The translations under genes and the position numbers were made by a program. DNA of 64,000 nt from Companilactobacillus heilongjiangensis (GTDB lineage Bacteria; Bacillota; Bacilli; Lactobacillales; Lactobacillaceae): positions 186,001 through 250,000 of the forward strand of contig NZ_CP012559.1 in NCBI RefSeq assembly GCF_000831645.3. The letters are read 5' to 3'. The notes beneath the pieces were generated by a model. The model made no database searches, had not been told where the DNA came from, and worked only from the letters and a program-made list of their open reading frames with translations. Numbering within the stretch: the stretch's first letter is position 1; each line of letters opens with the position of its first letter. Of the stretch, positions 55,157-64,000 are shown in pieces.

Positions 55157-57313
55157 ATGAAAAAATATACGAAGATGGTTTTAGCTGGTGTTCTGCTATC
55201 CAGTGCCGTTTTAGGGGCAAATACTTCAGTCGTTAAGGCTGCAAGTAATAATCCGTTAAATGTTGATACAAGTGCAATTGCTAATAATGTTATTCAAGTT
55301 ATTAATGAATTATTGAATTCAAAAACAACAGCAAATAAGGTAAATCCTCAGACTAATTTTTCCGATTTGGAAGATGGCAGTAAATTAACTGCTACACCAA
55401 TTTTTGGTAAGAAGTCCGCAAGTGAATTCTCAAGTACTCTCCAAAGTGAATTGAACATCGTAGATGATAAAGGGCAATTAGTTCCCATGACTGTTACTGA
55501 GAGTAATAATCATGGTTTTGCTACCGATGTTAGTTACACTCTAAATGGAACGACTAAGAAAGCAACAGTCAGTTATAATTTGACGAAACCAACAGTTTCC
55601 TTTAGTAAGGGAACAACAATGAACTTTAAGTCTACTGATGAAGCTAAGGCTAATTTAAGTAATCTAGTTACTGCTAAAACAACAAATGGTGATGATGCTA
55701 AGGGAAATGTTAATAAGCCTAAGTTGAGCCCAGTTCCTGCTTCAGTTACTGCTAGTGGTGCGGTTGAATTTACACCTAGTGATATTTATGGAGACGGTAT
55801 TCCAGCTACCGGAACAGTAAATATTTATGATAAGGTTCCAAATGTAAGTGATCGTACTGTTGCAACTCCAGAAAACGCTAATGATCCATATGTATTTTTT
55901 GTTGGTAATCAGAGATTCTTGGCTAAACCAGTACAGGAAAGTACTTCAAATATTTCAGCTGAGAATCCGACAGGTACAGTTACATATAATGTCACTCCAA
56001 TTGATGCATCCGGTAATCCTATAAAGGATTCAGTAGATGGTACTGAGATATCTTATGAGACAACTTCTACTGGAAAAGTAATTGTCAAACCTGATGCTGA
56101 CAATCCAGTTGGATATACCCTTGTCTTTAATGATTATAAAACTGGTAATCCCATTTATACGGTAGATGAGTCTGGTAAGAGTACTGACACCATTGATAAA
56201 AATAGTAGCGTTGTTACTTCAGCTCTGGGGAGTGATTATAAATTAAAAGGTAGTCAAAAAGAGTATGATTTGGCAACTGCTAAAGATATTGCGTTCACAG
56301 TTACCAAGCAGGCAAATACGACAGTAAATTATTACGATATAAATTCAGGTGAACAATTAAAATCAACTGAATCCTTATCAGGAGATAATGGCTCTATAAC
56401 TGCTCTAGCACAAATCCCATCAGGTTATCAATTGGTTAATGCGGGCGACTTAATACAAACATTAGATGCTGACAAATCAACTGAGAATATTTATGTTAAG
56501 AAAACTCAAAACACAGTAGGCAATCTTTCATATACAGTTACATATAAAGATAAAACTACTAAAAAAGTAGTTGGCACCCCCGTTAAGAGTGAAGGAGCTT
56601 TAGGTGATTACATCGGCTTAACTGCACCAGATGGTTATGCCTTTGCTTCCGTTCTTGATAATGGGTTCTTACTACTCAAGAACAACCAAAACGTAACTAA
56701 ATATGTTGTTGCCGCTGACACACCATATAGTATTTCCTATGTCGACCAAGATACTGGTAAAGAAGTTGGTACTGAAGCTGGCAAGGGTGCTGATGGTTCT
56801 AAGATTGTTCTAAAGGCCCCAACAGACTATGCATTTGTTAACGCCGATGATGTCAACTACACAATTGATAAGGACACACCAACATCAACTGTTTACGTTC
56901 AAAAATCTGATCAAACTGAAGATAACATCGTTTCGGGTTATCCAAAGAATGGCTACATCAAGATTTATGACGAAAAAGGTAAGTTGAACAATGATGTTGT
57001 TCTTTCGGAAGGTTCAAGTTGGATCATTGACAAGTCATTGACTATTAATGGTGCAGAATACTATCGTGTTGCTACTAACGAATATGTAAAGGCTAGTGAC
57101 GTTTATAAGTACACACCTCTACAAACTGTTGCTACAACAAATGGTAAGAATTTGACGCCAGTTTATAACAGTCGTGGTCAAGTAATTATCGACCGTGCGC
57201 TTGATACAAATACTCCTTGGTACACAGACCGTTCTGCAACTATCAGGGGTCAAAAGATGTATCGTGTCGCTACTGATGAATGGATTAAAGCTTCTGATTC
57301 AACATTAAGATAA
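55157..57313 (+). CDS. SLAP-domain surface protein with MucBP-like repeats
   Basis: 718-aa secreted protein. Signal peptide at 1-28 (KKYTKMVLAGVLLSSAVLG, cleavage near VKA). Early beta-rich region, then three MucBP/DUF-like repeats of about 70 residues (VNYYDINSGEQL; VTYKDKTTKKVVGTPV; ISYVDQDTGKEVGTE). The C-terminal 110 residues have two SLAP-type repeats (YPKNGYIKIYDEKGKL ... YYRVATNEYVKASDVY; VYNSRGQVIIDR ... MYRVATDEWIKASDS) that bind the wall non-covalently. No LPXTG motif. GGGAG precedes ATG 55157. Likely adhesion or S-layer-associated role. Confidence 0.87.
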   Translation: MKKYTKMVLAGVLLSSAVLGANTSVVKAASNNPLNVDTSAIANNVIQVINELLNSKTTANKVNPQTNFSDLEDGSKLTATPIFGKKSASEFSSTLQSELNIVDDKGQLVPMTVTESNNHGFATDVSYTLNGTTKKATVSYNLTKPTVSFSKGTTMNFKSTDEAKANLSNLVTAKTTNGDDAKGNVNKPKLSPVPASVTASGAVEFTPSDIYGDGIPATGTVNIYDKVPNVSDRTVATPENANDPYVFFVGNQRFLAKPVQESTSNISAENPTGTVTYNVTPIDASGNPIKDSVDGTEISYETTSTGKVIVKPDADNPVGYTLVFNDYKTGNPIYTVDESGKSTDTIDKNSSVVTSALGSDYKLKGSQKEYDLATAKDIAFTVTKQANTTVNYYDINSGEQLKSTESLSGDNGSITALAQIPSGYQLVNAGDLIQTLDADKSTENIYVKKTQNTVGNLSYTVTYKDKTTKKVVGTPVKSEGALGDYIGLTAPDGYAFASVLDNGFLLLKNNQNVTKYVVAADTPYSISYVDQDTGKEVGTEAGKGADGSKIVLKAPTDYAFVNADDVNYTIDKDTPTSTVYVQKSDQTEDNIVSGYPKNGYIKIYDEKGKLNNDVVLSEGSSWIIDKSLTINGAEYYRVATNEYVKASDVYKYTPLQTVATTNGKNLTPVYNSRGQVIIDRALDTNTPWYTDRSATIRGQKMYRVATDEWIKASDSTLR

Positions 57314-57320
57314 TTATCAG

Positions 57321-57356
57321 AAAATACACTAATTTAAATATTGGTGTATTTTTTTG
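57321..57356 (+). terminator. Terminator of the SLAP gene
   Basis: AAATACACTAAT ... ATTGGTGTATTTTTTT. Confidence 0.85.
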
Positions 57357-57408
57357 TCTGCGCTTTCACAAAAGAGTACACTTGGTATTAAAGTAAGGGG
57401 TTGATTGG

Positions 57409-57573
57409 ATGCGTCAGATGATTGAAATGTTAGTTGTTGTGTTGGTAGCCGGACTTGTTGTTGCCATTGTTTCGACTTTACGGATGAATGGAATTTTACA
57501 GAGTATTATCTATGCCGTTTTAGTTGGGTTAGTCATCTATGCAATCGCCTTGATTATGAGAATCCACAAATAG
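57409..57573 (+). CDS. Small membrane protein (54 aa)
   Basis: Starts at ATG 57409 with AAGGGG upstream. Two hydrophobic segments (LVVVLVAGLVVAIVS; IIYAVLVGLVIYAIALIM) and a short basic end. Followed after 11 bp by another small membrane protein gene; the pair is probably one transcript. Function unknown. Confidence 0.7.
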   Translation: MRQMIEMLVVVLVAGLVVAIVSTLRMNGILQSIIYAVLVGLVIYAIALIMRIHK

Positions 57574-57584
57574 GGGGAAAAACC

Positions 57585-57740
57585 ATGGACAGAATGACAC
57601 AAGGAATGGTTTTAGGTTTCGTAGCTTTTGTCGTTATCTTTGGCTTGAGCATGTTACATGTTAGTCAAACGGTAATCGGTGGGGCTTTGTTGGTTATTTT
57701 GATTATTAGTACTATTATTTTGAGAAGAATGAAATCATAA
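57585..57740 (+). CDS. Small membrane protein (51 aa)
   Basis: ATG 57585 with GGGGG seven bases before it. Two hydrophobic segments (VLGFVAFVVIFGLSML; IGGALLVILIISTIIL) and a basic tail (RRMKS). Similar in size and layout to the preceding protein; they might act together. Confidence 0.7.
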   Translation: MDRMTQGMVLGFVAFVVIFGLSMLHVSQTVIGGALLVILIISTIILRRMKS

Positions 57741-57780
57741 AAAAGTGGGCAAAATATGCTCAAATTTTTAGAGTTACGTA

Positions 57781-57826
57781 AATAGGAGCTGTAATCCGAT
57801 TTTGGATTTGCAGCTCCTATTTTTGG
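57781..57826. terminator. Bidirectional terminator
   Basis: AATAGGAGCTGTAATCC GATTT TGGATTTGCAGCTCCTATT. Same core as the terminator at 48962. It can end the small-protein transcript (+) and the ATPase transcript (-). Confidence 0.88.
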
Positions 57827-57864
57827 TTTGGTTAGATTTATTTTTTGTCTTTTTAAATACTGTT

Positions 57865-58008
57865 TATATAGGCGGTGGCTCTAAAACGAGCTACACAAGG
57901 GCAACTCCTTCCGCTTTTCATGTTTTTGTAAATCGCCCGCAAGGTGCGCGTGCAATTCACAAAAACACGAAAATGCTCGGGAGCTGACCGCCCTTGTTCC
58001 GCTCTCTC
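57865..58008 (-). repeat. Family-2 structured repeat, copy 3
   Basis: Reverse copy touching the stop codon of the minus-strand ATPase gene. It has the family ends (GAGCCACCGCC; CTCGTTTTAGAG) and outer stem ACAAGGGC/GCCCTTGT. The inner stem is different from copies 1 and 2 (CGTGTTTTTGTGAATTGC / GCGATTTACAAAAACATG) yet still pairs. Confidence 0.8.
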
Positions 58009-60342
58009 TTACTTCCAATTTATCCTAGAGAACACTCTTCTCCCCAATACTTCCCTCATAAACATAAATAATGGCCATGAGACTAGCAGTAACGCTATGT
58101 AAATATAAGTGTACTGCCAGCTTAAAATGCTCTGTAAGCCGAAAGCATTGCCACTAAAGATGAATGTTACTACGAATAACACAAATGATATTCCTATCAT
58201 GATTTTCTTTCGCAAATATAAAGGATTACTGATGGATATTAATGCACAGTAACCGATTAGTCCGATGGTGAAGACGGCTAGGGTTGAGGTTGTTTCGTAA
58301 CTGAAGTTTAAATGGTTGCCTAAAATTGAAATGGTCATGATTAACAGTATATTGCAGATGGCTGCAGGCAACGCGATTTCCATAACATTTCGCATAAATC
58401 TTCCGGCTGGTGGGGTGTAATTTGGCTCCAATGCCAGGATGAATGTTGGAATACCAACTGTTAAAGCATTGATTGGTGTTAATTGTGAAGGTTGGAATGG
58501 GTAGCCGGTTCCTAGAATGATAAAGATAATCGAGAGAACGACTGAATAAATTGTCTTGATCAAGAATAAGGATGCCACACGTTCAACGTTATTGATAACT
58601 CGACGTCCTTCGTTGAGCATAAAAATCATTGAATCAAAATTACGATTTAATAGTACGAAATCAGCTGAAGCCTCGGCAGCATCACTTTCTCCGGCAATGG
58701 CAACACTACAATCTGATTGACGCATTGCCAGAACATCGTTGACACCATCACCAGTCATACCAACGGTTAGACCGTTATCTTGCATGGCCTTGATGAGTTC
58801 AGCTTTTTGACTAGGACGGACACGACCAAAAATTTTATATTTCTTAACTAGGTTGTGATAGTCATCGTCTTCAGTAACAGTACTCATGTCGATGTAGTTT
58901 TTACCAGAATCAATTCCAGCTTGTGCAGCAACGTTAGCAACTGTGACAGGATTATCACCAGAAATAATTCGTAAATCGATACCTTGATTGTGTAAATAAT
59001 TGAAGGTATCGGGAGCTTGTTTTCTCACTTCATCGGAAATTAATAGTAGTCCTAACAGTGTTTGTTCGGGCGCTTCTTTTAAAATGGCGATGACACGAAA
59101 TCCATGTTCGGCTGCTTTTTCAACTGTTTTGGTGACCTCTGGAGTAGGGTTTTTAATAATAAATTCAGGAGCACCCATGATATAACGGGTATTGTCATTA
59201 GTTACGAATCCGGAATATTTAGTTTCAGATGAGAAAGGAATAACTTCTTTGACTTCTTGTTGTAGTGGCGTTGCCTTTAAAGCCTCAACTGCCATAGCTG
59301 TGGCGTTGGTTTCTTGAGTAGCATCGACAATCTTTTGGGCGATTGCATGAACTTGTTGTTCGCTAACGCCAAAAGTCTCAGTTTTCTTAACGGTCAATTT
59401 ACCAGTTGTGATAGTCCCAGTTTTATCCAAACAGAGGACGTCGACACGAGCCAATGTTTCAATAGCACTGAGGGAACGAACGAGAATTTGACGTTTGGTT
59501 AAATTATAGGCACCAGTCGCTAGGGCAACGGATGTTAATAGAACTAATCCTTCAGGAATCATTCCGATAACTGACGCTGAAGTACCTAGAATGGCTTTGG
59601 CAAAGTCACCACTTTTTAGGAATGAACGGAAGAATAACATTAACCCGACAGGAATAATCGTATATGTTAGAATTTTAATGATATTATTGATAATTTTCAT
59701 CAAGACACTGACGGAACGTTTCTCTTTACCAACGGCTGCGGAAATTGAAGAAACAAAACTTTCGGTCCCGACTTGAGTTAATTGAACTTTAGCCTGACCA
59801 GCAATTGCAAAGCTACCAGAGAAGACTTCATCGTCAGTTTTCTTACTAATTGTGTCAGCTTCACCTGTAATACTTGATTCATTGGTCTGTAATCCGTTAG
59901 AATAACGAACAATTCCATCGGCTGGAATCGTATCGCCACGTTTAATAGAAACAATGTCATCTTCAACGAGGTCAGCAATATCAATTTCCTGATCAGTGCC
60001 ATCTCGAGTGACTGTGAAAGTAGCTGAATTGACCAAACTGATTTTATCAATCGTCACTTTGGCACGAATTTCTTGATAACTTCCGATAATGATATTAGCC
60101 ACAACGGGTCCTAAGAAGAATAAATTCCGATAGGAGCCAGTTAAGAAAATTAGGATAGCAATGACTAAATTTAGAAAGTTAAATAATGTGAATAAGTTAT
60201 CGGCCAGAATTTTAGGAATGGGTCGTGATAGCTTTTTAATCTGGACATTTGTAAGTCCTGCTTTGACTTTAGCATCAACCTGAGCAGCAGTTAAACCCGT
60301 TTTGAGGTCGGTGTATTCATTAGGCTTTTTTATTTTTACCAT
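58009..60342 (-). CDS. CtpE-like cation P-type ATPase
   Basis: 777-aa P-type ATPase without heavy-metal domains. Actuator TGE at 159-161, M4 motif MIPEGLVLL (261-269), phosphorylated Asp306 (LDKTGT), TGDGVNDVLAM hinge. This M4 sequence is that of the CtpE group; mycobacterial CtpE takes up calcium. About ten membrane segments. The N-terminus is short. GGTAGAG-type site before the ATG. The transcript probably includes the family-2 repeat and ends at the 57781 hairpin. Confidence 0.9.
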   Translation of the reverse strand: MVKIKKPNEYTDLKTGLTAAQVDAKVKAGLTNVQIKKLSRPIPKILADNLFTLFNFLNLVIAILIFLTGSYRNLFFLGPVVANIIIGSYQEIRAKVTIDKISLVNSATFTVTRDGTDQEIDIADLVEDDIVSIKRGDTIPADGIVRYSNGLQTNESSITGEADTISKKTDDEVFSGSFAIAGQAKVQLTQVGTESFVSSISAAVGKEKRSVSVLMKIINNIIKILTYTIIPVGLMLFFRSFLKSGDFAKAILGTSASVIGMIPEGLVLLTSVALATGAYNLTKRQILVRSLSAIETLARVDVLCLDKTGTITTGKLTVKKTETFGVSEQQVHAIAQKIVDATQETNATAMAVEALKATPLQQEVKEVIPFSSETKYSGFVTNDNTRYIMGAPEFIIKNPTPEVTKTVEKAAEHGFRVIAILKEAPEQTLLGLLLISDEVRKQAPDTFNYLHNQGIDLRIISGDNPVTVANVAAQAGIDSGKNYIDMSTVTEDDDYHNLVKKYKIFGRVRPSQKAELIKAMQDNGLTVGMTGDGVNDVLAMRQSDCSVAIAGESDAAEASADFVLLNRNFDSMIFMLNEGRRVINNVERVASLFLIKTIYSVVLSIIFIILGTGYPFQPSQLTPINALTVGIPTFILALEPNYTPPAGRFMRNVMEIALPAAICNILLIMTISILGNHLNFSYETTSTLAVFTIGLIGYCALISISNPLYLRKKIMIGISFVLFVVTFIFSGNAFGLQSILSWQYTYIYIALLLVSWPLFMFMREVLGRRVFSRINWK

Positions 60343-60433
60343 ACTCTACCTATGCCTGTTAGTTATTTTCTATGGAATGCTATATACTCTTTACATAAAC
60401 GTATTTTGTGGTGGTCTTGATTAATAAAAAGAA

Positions 60434-60620
60434 CTAGTCGGAAGAGCTGAGAAGTATTCACCAGCAGTGGAAGTGGCGTTATGGCTTTAGCCATTACACC
60501 ACCGACGTATTTTGAAATTTGCGGTTTTTGCAAAGCTCAAAATCGAGGTTCGAGACCGCACTCTGGCTCGAACCGGTCGCACAGCAGGTGAAATACTTCT
60601 CAGCTCTGGAGACGGCAAAT
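60434..60620 (+). repeat. Cloverleaf repeat copy 23, class A
   Basis: Complete forward copy between two divergent genes. Arms GCTGAGAAGTATTCACC and GGTGAAATACTTCTCAGC pair, including a shared one-base insertion on both sides relative to other class A copies. Third hairpin GGTTCGAG/CTCGAACC is perfect. No partner nearby. Confidence 0.92.
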
Positions 60621-60662
60621 ACGTTATATAACTTAAATTTAACATAAAAGGATGAATTTAAT

Positions 60663-61325
60663 TTGAACAATTTATTTTTTGATTTGGATGGGACAATTAT
60701 TAATTCTGAAATTGGAATTATGAAAAGTTTGAAGTACATGTATAAGAAGACTTTAGGCTATGTGCCACATGATGATGCAACGTTACATACTTTTATCGGT
60801 CCAACTATTGGCGCTTCAATTGAGAAATATGATCACGTCGCGCCAGATGATCCGTTTATTACTCAAAGTATAAATGCCTTCCGTGAGTATTATCAAGTTG
60901 AAGGCTGGGAAGAATATACAGTTTTTGACGGTATCTATGATATGATGGAATCCTTGAAACATGCTGATAAAGAGATTTTTATCGCAACTTCGAAACCAGA
61001 GATTTTTGCGAAAAAAATTATCGATCAATTAAATATGAAAGATTATGTTAGACACGTTTTTGGCGCCGCTGAAGATGAATCGATTCGTTCGTTAAAAGAG
61101 GACGTAATTTCTTACGGAATTGAAAAAACTTCAGTTGAATTAGATACAAAGAATCTTGTTATGGTTGGGGATCGTAGCAGTGATATTGTGGGGGCACATA
61201 AGAATAATCTCAAAGCTATCGGGGTGACATATGGCTTTGGTGATTACGACGAATTAAAAGCCGCTAACTCTGAATGGATCGTAAATAGTCCACAGGAGAT
61301 TGCTAAACTAGCTATGGAGAATTAG
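60663..61325 (+). CDS. HAD-family hydrolase, phosphoglycolate phosphatase-like
   Basis: 220-aa haloacid-dehalogenase phosphatase. Motif I FFDLDGTIINSE (Asp7, Asp9), motif II TSKP, motif IV MVGDRSSDIVGA; a helical cap domain at about 15-85. Starts with TTG, with AAGGATG upstream. Possibly acts on phosphoglycolate, pyrophosphate or a sugar phosphate; cap details do not decide. Six bp before the next gene. Confidence 0.9.
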   Translation: MNNLFFDLDGTIINSEIGIMKSLKYMYKKTLGYVPHDDATLHTFIGPTIGASIEKYDHVAPDDPFITQSINAFREYYQVEGWEEYTVFDGIYDMMESLKHADKEIFIATSKPEIFAKKIIDQLNMKDYVRHVFGAAEDESIRSLKEDVISYGIEKTSVELDTKNLVMVGDRSSDIVGAHKNNLKAIGVTYGFGDYDELKAANSEWIVNSPQEIAKLAMEN

Positions 61326-61331
61326 AAAATT

Positions 61332-62147
61332 ATGAGCAAGTCATTGTCATATAACAGACACGGATTCACATTAGTTTTATTATCAATTTGTTTGATGGTA
61401 ATCGTATTTTTAGGCATCACTCTTTCAACCGTTTTGAACAGTAACTATGTCAAAAAAGTGGTCAGCAGTGAAACTAATGTTACGTTGATTAGAAATTATA
61501 CCAATCAAAGACTGGGACGTTTGGTAAATAGTTACTCTGCGTCATCCAATCTTTCAGCGGTTACTCTGACTAATAATGATGTTAAGAAAATTATTAATAC
61601 ATCTGTGGATGAAGTATACAGTGATGACTCAAAATTAACTGTTGGGACTGCTATTTTAGCAACAATCAGTTCTAAATTAAAAAAAGAAGCTAGGCAAAAT
61701 GGCCTAAATATTGACAGTGAAATTGATACGGTCATTCATAGCAATGAGGGCATTATGAACCAAATTGTCGACAATGATTTAGGTCAAATCGAGCAAGTGA
61801 TCGAGCAGATTCAAACCATTAAACGTTTGATAAAAATGGTTATGATTATTGCGGCAGTCATATTTGTGCTGTTGGCTATTCGTTTACGGATAAAAGTTGG
61901 CTCAGGTATGTTATTTTTCCATCACTTGGGAACTGTCGGTATTTGTACGTCAATTCTGTTATTAATATTGCTGGGATGTACCTATTATCCGCTTCAGGAT
62001 TTAATTGTAAGCAACATCGATTACAATATCCGTGATGTCTTATATAATGTGTTAAATGGTATTTTGCTTAGTTATATCTCAATCATTTTCATGGTCTTTA
62101 TTGTTAGTTTGTTGGATTGGGGTAGTACTACCAAGTATAAGTATTAA
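61332..62147 (+). CDS. Membrane protein of unknown function
   Basis: 271 aa. One membrane segment at 14-35, an extracellular domain of about 130 residues with many Asn/Ser/Thr, then three segments (about 165-185, 195-220, 238-262). It resembles sensor-like or scaffold proteins but no domain is recognised. Co-transcribed with the HAD gene. Its TAA stop directly touches repeat copy 24. Confidence 0.7.
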   Translation: MSKSLSYNRHGFTLVLLSICLMVIVFLGITLSTVLNSNYVKKVVSSETNVTLIRNYTNQRLGRLVNSYSASSNLSAVTLTNNDVKKIINTSVDEVYSDDSKLTVGTAILATISSKLKKEARQNGLNIDSEIDTVIHSNEGIMNQIVDNDLGQIEQVIEQIQTIKRLIKMVMIIAAVIFVLLAIRLRIKVGSGMLFFHHLGTVGICTSILLLILLGCTYYPLQDLIVSNIDYNIRDVLYNVLNGILLSYISIIFMVFIVSLLDWGSTTKYKY

Positions 62148-62338
62148 TATGCCGCCGCCTCCGGTCGACAGTGATATTAGTTCTGCTATGGGGACCGGTC
62201 CGAGCCAAAATACGGTCTCGAACCTCGACTTGAGGCCTTGCAAAAACCGCAAGTCTCCAAGCTCGTCCCGTGGTGTAATGGCTAAAGCCATAACGCCACC
62301 TCCATTGCAGACTAATATCACTGTCGACCTCCGGCTAG
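62148..62338 (-). repeat. Cloverleaf repeat copy 24, class B
   Basis: Complete reverse copy starting at the base after a stop codon. Arms GTCGACAGTGATATTAGT and ACTAATATCACTGTCGAC pair exactly. Partner of copy 25 (class A). Confidence 0.93.
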
Positions 62339-62484
62339 TTTATTTTTTGAGTTTCTGTACTAAGACTAAATAACGCATAGTGCTAGTTTATTGCAGATGT
62401 CCGCATAGATTGTATTTCAGCATATAAAATTGGTTGAACATAAAAGTAATTGAATACTTCTTATGTTCAATTAATATAGATTAA
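62339..62484. other. AT-rich spacer of the copy 24/25 pair
   Basis: 146 bp without a gene. The end next to copy 25 resembles the flanks of copies 14 and 16 (AATTGAA, AAGTATT elements). Confidence 0.45.
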
Positions 62485-62683
62485 TTAGTCGGAAGAGCTG
62501 GGAAATATTTGTGTGCCGTGGTAGTGGTATAAGTACGGGAGGCATCTCCCGTACTTATACCACCGGGCGTGTTTGGAGCCTTGACGAACTGTGTCAAGGC
62601 TTCAAACCGAGGTTCGAGACCGCTCTTTGGCTCGGACCGTTCCGCACAGCTTGAGAATATTTCCCAGCTCTGGAGACGGGATA
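62485..62683 (+). repeat. Cloverleaf repeat copy 25, class A (GCTGGGAAATATT subtype)
   Basis: Complete forward copy, closely related to copies 14, 16 and 18. First hairpin GGTATAAGTACGGGAG/CTCCCGTACTTATACC. It lies upstream of the HesB-like gene. Confidence 0.93.
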
Positions 62684-62739
62684 TTTAATTAGCACTACAA
62701 GCTAAATACCAACTATATAAAAGTCGAAGTAAATTATTT

Positions 62740-63087
62740 ATGAAAATTGAAGTTACTGAACAAGCACAAGCTAAATTGGAAAAATATGTTGAAGCTGATA
62801 AAAAGATTCTTTTGGATCTTGATGATGGTTTTGGCCGATATTCCGATGAGGGTACTTGTGCTTTGTTAACTAAGTTTCGGATTCTTGTGCTCGATGAGGG
62901 TGCTGATTTGAGTGATTATTCGGTTCATTTGGAAAGTCCAATTGGTACTATTTATTTTAAGGATAGCGCTAAAGCCTTTTTGGATGATGGGATGTCGTTG
63001 AAGGTTGATCCTAAAACACAATTATTGGTCTTCTCTAACACAAAGGAAATTATCGATAAGAGTGTTAATATAATTGATGCTAAATAG
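62740..63087 (+). CDS. HesB/IscA-like (Fe-S biosynthesis family) protein
   Basis: 115-aa protein of the Fe-S_biosyn fold found in lactobacilli (MKIEVTEQAQAKLEKYV ... KILLDLDDGFG ... IYFKDSAKAFLDDGMSLKVD). Only one Cys (GTCALL, residue 39) is present, and the three-Cys set of true A-type Fe-S carriers is absent, so cluster binding is doubtful. The ribosome site before the ATG is weak (CGAAG). Confidence 0.8.
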   Translation: MKIEVTEQAQAKLEKYVEADKKILLDLDDGFGRYSDEGTCALLTKFRILVLDEGADLSDYSVHLESPIGTIYFKDSAKAFLDDGMSLKVDPKTQLLVFSNTKEIIDKSVNIIDAK

Positions 63088-63099
63088 TTAATCTTGAAT

Positions 63100-63141
63100 G
63101 TATGCCAGCTGTGGTTTTGAGGAATAAGCTGGTATGTTTTG
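63100..63141 (+). terminator. Hairpin after the HesB-like gene
   Basis: ATGCCAGCT ... AGCTGGTAT followed by GTTTTG; a weak terminator, followed by a stronger one at 63158. Confidence 0.5.
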
Positions 63142-63157
63142 TAAATGTAAAATATTG

Positions 63158-63196
63158 AGGGAGCTTGGAGACGTTTGTCTTCGGGCTCCCTTTTTC
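63158..63196 (+). terminator. Terminator upstream of the last gene
   Basis: GGGAGCTTGGAGAC GTTT GTCTTCGGGCTCCC plus T-run. Confidence 0.85.
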
Positions 63197-63214
63197 CGTC
63201 AAGGTAGGGAAATT

Positions 63215-64000
63215 ATGAAAAAATTATTTTCTCAACATAAATTATTGTTTACTTTATTGTTATTTGCCTTTGTCAGTGTTGCCTCAATTTACCTGACTGA
63301 TTTGAACGGTCATATCTGGGCTTTTTTGGGAATGAACGATGATGGTCGGTTTCACGTCATGCGGATTGAAGGATTATATCAATCATTGAAACGTGGTGTT
63401 TATTTCCCAAGTGTGAATATGTCATTTATGGATGGATTTGGATATATTGCCAATATTTTTTATTCTGATTTGTGGCTCTATCCAGCGGCATTCTTGAGAT
63501 TATTAGGATTTACGACTGTTCAGGCTTTTGTCAGTTTTTACGTTATTTTAAATTTTTGCACACTAGTAATTTCGTTTTGGTCATTTTATCAAGTTAGTCG
63601 TAAGTACGATAAAAGTTTAGTTTTCAGTCTGCTTTATACTGTCTCGTTTTATCGTATTTTTGATATGGTAAGGCGGTTTGATATTGGTGAAGCATTGACG
63701 TTGGCGTTTTTACCTTTGGTCGTATTGGGAGTTTATGAAATTTTCTACGGCGATTGGCATCGCTGGCTGTATTTGACGTTTGGGATGGTTGCGGTGATTT
63801 ATTCACATGCGTTGTCGCCGGTTTTGATTGTCATTTTTATTTGTTTGGTAATTATTTTTAGAGTTAAAAAATTGATTCAAGAACCTGGAAGAATCTTGTC
63901 GCTATTAAAAGCGGCTTTTTGGTCAGTGATGTTGACGTTAGCGTACTTTTTGCCGATGGTCGAACAATTACGGCGGACTCAATTTAAGTTGACTCATGCA
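63215..64000 (+). CDS. Multi-pass membrane protein, PTPS-related/YfhO-like, truncated by window end
   Basis: First 262 codons of a large membrane protein. It begins with a membrane segment (LLFTLLLFAFVSVASIYL). NDDGRFHVMRIEGLYQSLKRG and MDGFGYIANIFYSDLWLYPA follow, the pattern of the 6-pyruvoyl-tetrahydropterin-synthase-related/YfhO-like glycosyltransferase group, with at least six more hydrophobic segments. AAGGTAGGGA precedes the ATG. The gene runs off the right edge. Likely involved in glycosylation of lipids or surface polymers; substrate unknown. Confidence 0.8.
   Translation, partial: MKKLFSQHKLLFTLLLFAFVSVASIYLTDLNGHIWAFLGMNDDGRFHVMRIEGLYQSLKRGVYFPSVNMSFMDGFGYIANIFYSDLWLYPAAFLRLLGFTTVQAFVSFYVILNFCTLVISFWSFYQVSRKYDKSLVFSLLYTVSFYRIFDMVRRFDIGEALTLAFLPLVVLGVYEIFYGDWHRWLYLTFGMVAVIYSHALSPVLIVIFICLVIIFRVKKLIQEPGRILSLLKAAFWSVMLTLAYFLPMVEQLRRTQFKLTHA

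Overview
The window is a stretch of chromosome from a low-GC Gram-positive bacterium of the Lactobacillaceae. Protein content (paired L-2-hydroxyisocaproate dehydrogenases, Phe-type D-Ala ligase, WxL-like and SLAP-type surface proteins, YueI, DUF1002, viroplasmin-RNase HI) fits the Companilactobacillus group best, but the genus is an inference. No rRNA, tRNA, CRISPR array, intact prophage or intact IS element was seen.

Layout. 0.5-5.2 kb: minus-strand genes yhgE/pip, a hypothetical and yugP, then a DUF915 hydrolase. 5.3-9.1 kb: RNase HI and a P-type ATPase. 9.1-10.5 kb: a gene-poor gap with a strong small-RNA gene facing a minus-strand promoter and a tiny hydrophobic ORF, laid out like a type I toxin-antitoxin locus. 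10.5-17 kb: DUF1002 protein, ddl, and two L-HicDH paralogues either side of a DUF262 gene. 17-27.6 kb: an amino-sugar block (GntR/UTRA regulator, mannose-family PTS EIIB-C-D-A, an unrecognised glycoside-hydrolase-like protein, AgaS-type SIS isomerase, two near-identical NagA deacetylases). The EII enzymes would import and phosphorylate an amino-sugar glycoside, the hydrolase could cleave it, NagA would deacetylate it and AgaS would deaminate/isomerise it. 28-40.5 kb: GDPD, two tandem WxL-like surface proteins, a zinc-ribbon membrane protein, a MacB-type ABC transporter and a two-component system. 41-53 kb: tyrosine phosphatase, glycosyltransferase, quinone oxidoreductase, beta-helix protein, a coupled GIY-YIG/DUF2075 helicase plus MazG pair (candidate defence module), regulators, yueI and prs. 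53-64 kb: a GH1 pseudogene with two nonsense codons, a SLAP surface protein, small membrane proteins, a CtpE-like ATPase, HAD phosphatase, HesB-like protein and the start of a large membrane protein.

The most striking non-coding feature is a dispersed repeat about 180-200 bp long: 20 essentially complete copies and 5 partial ones, almost every one between genes. Each folds as a cloverleaf: a long basal stem closing three hairpins. Stem sequences differ between copies while pairing is kept. There are two end types, class A (TTAGTCGGAAGAGCTG ... CTCTGGAGACGGCATA) and class B (TTAGCCGGAG ... CTCCGGCGGCATA). Copies mostly occur as head-to-head pairs with their TTAG ends facing inward across an AT-rich spacer, and 7 of the 8 pairs join one class A with one class B copy. 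A second structured repeat family (about 140 bp, three places) directly follows stop codons and also keeps pairing while changing sequence.
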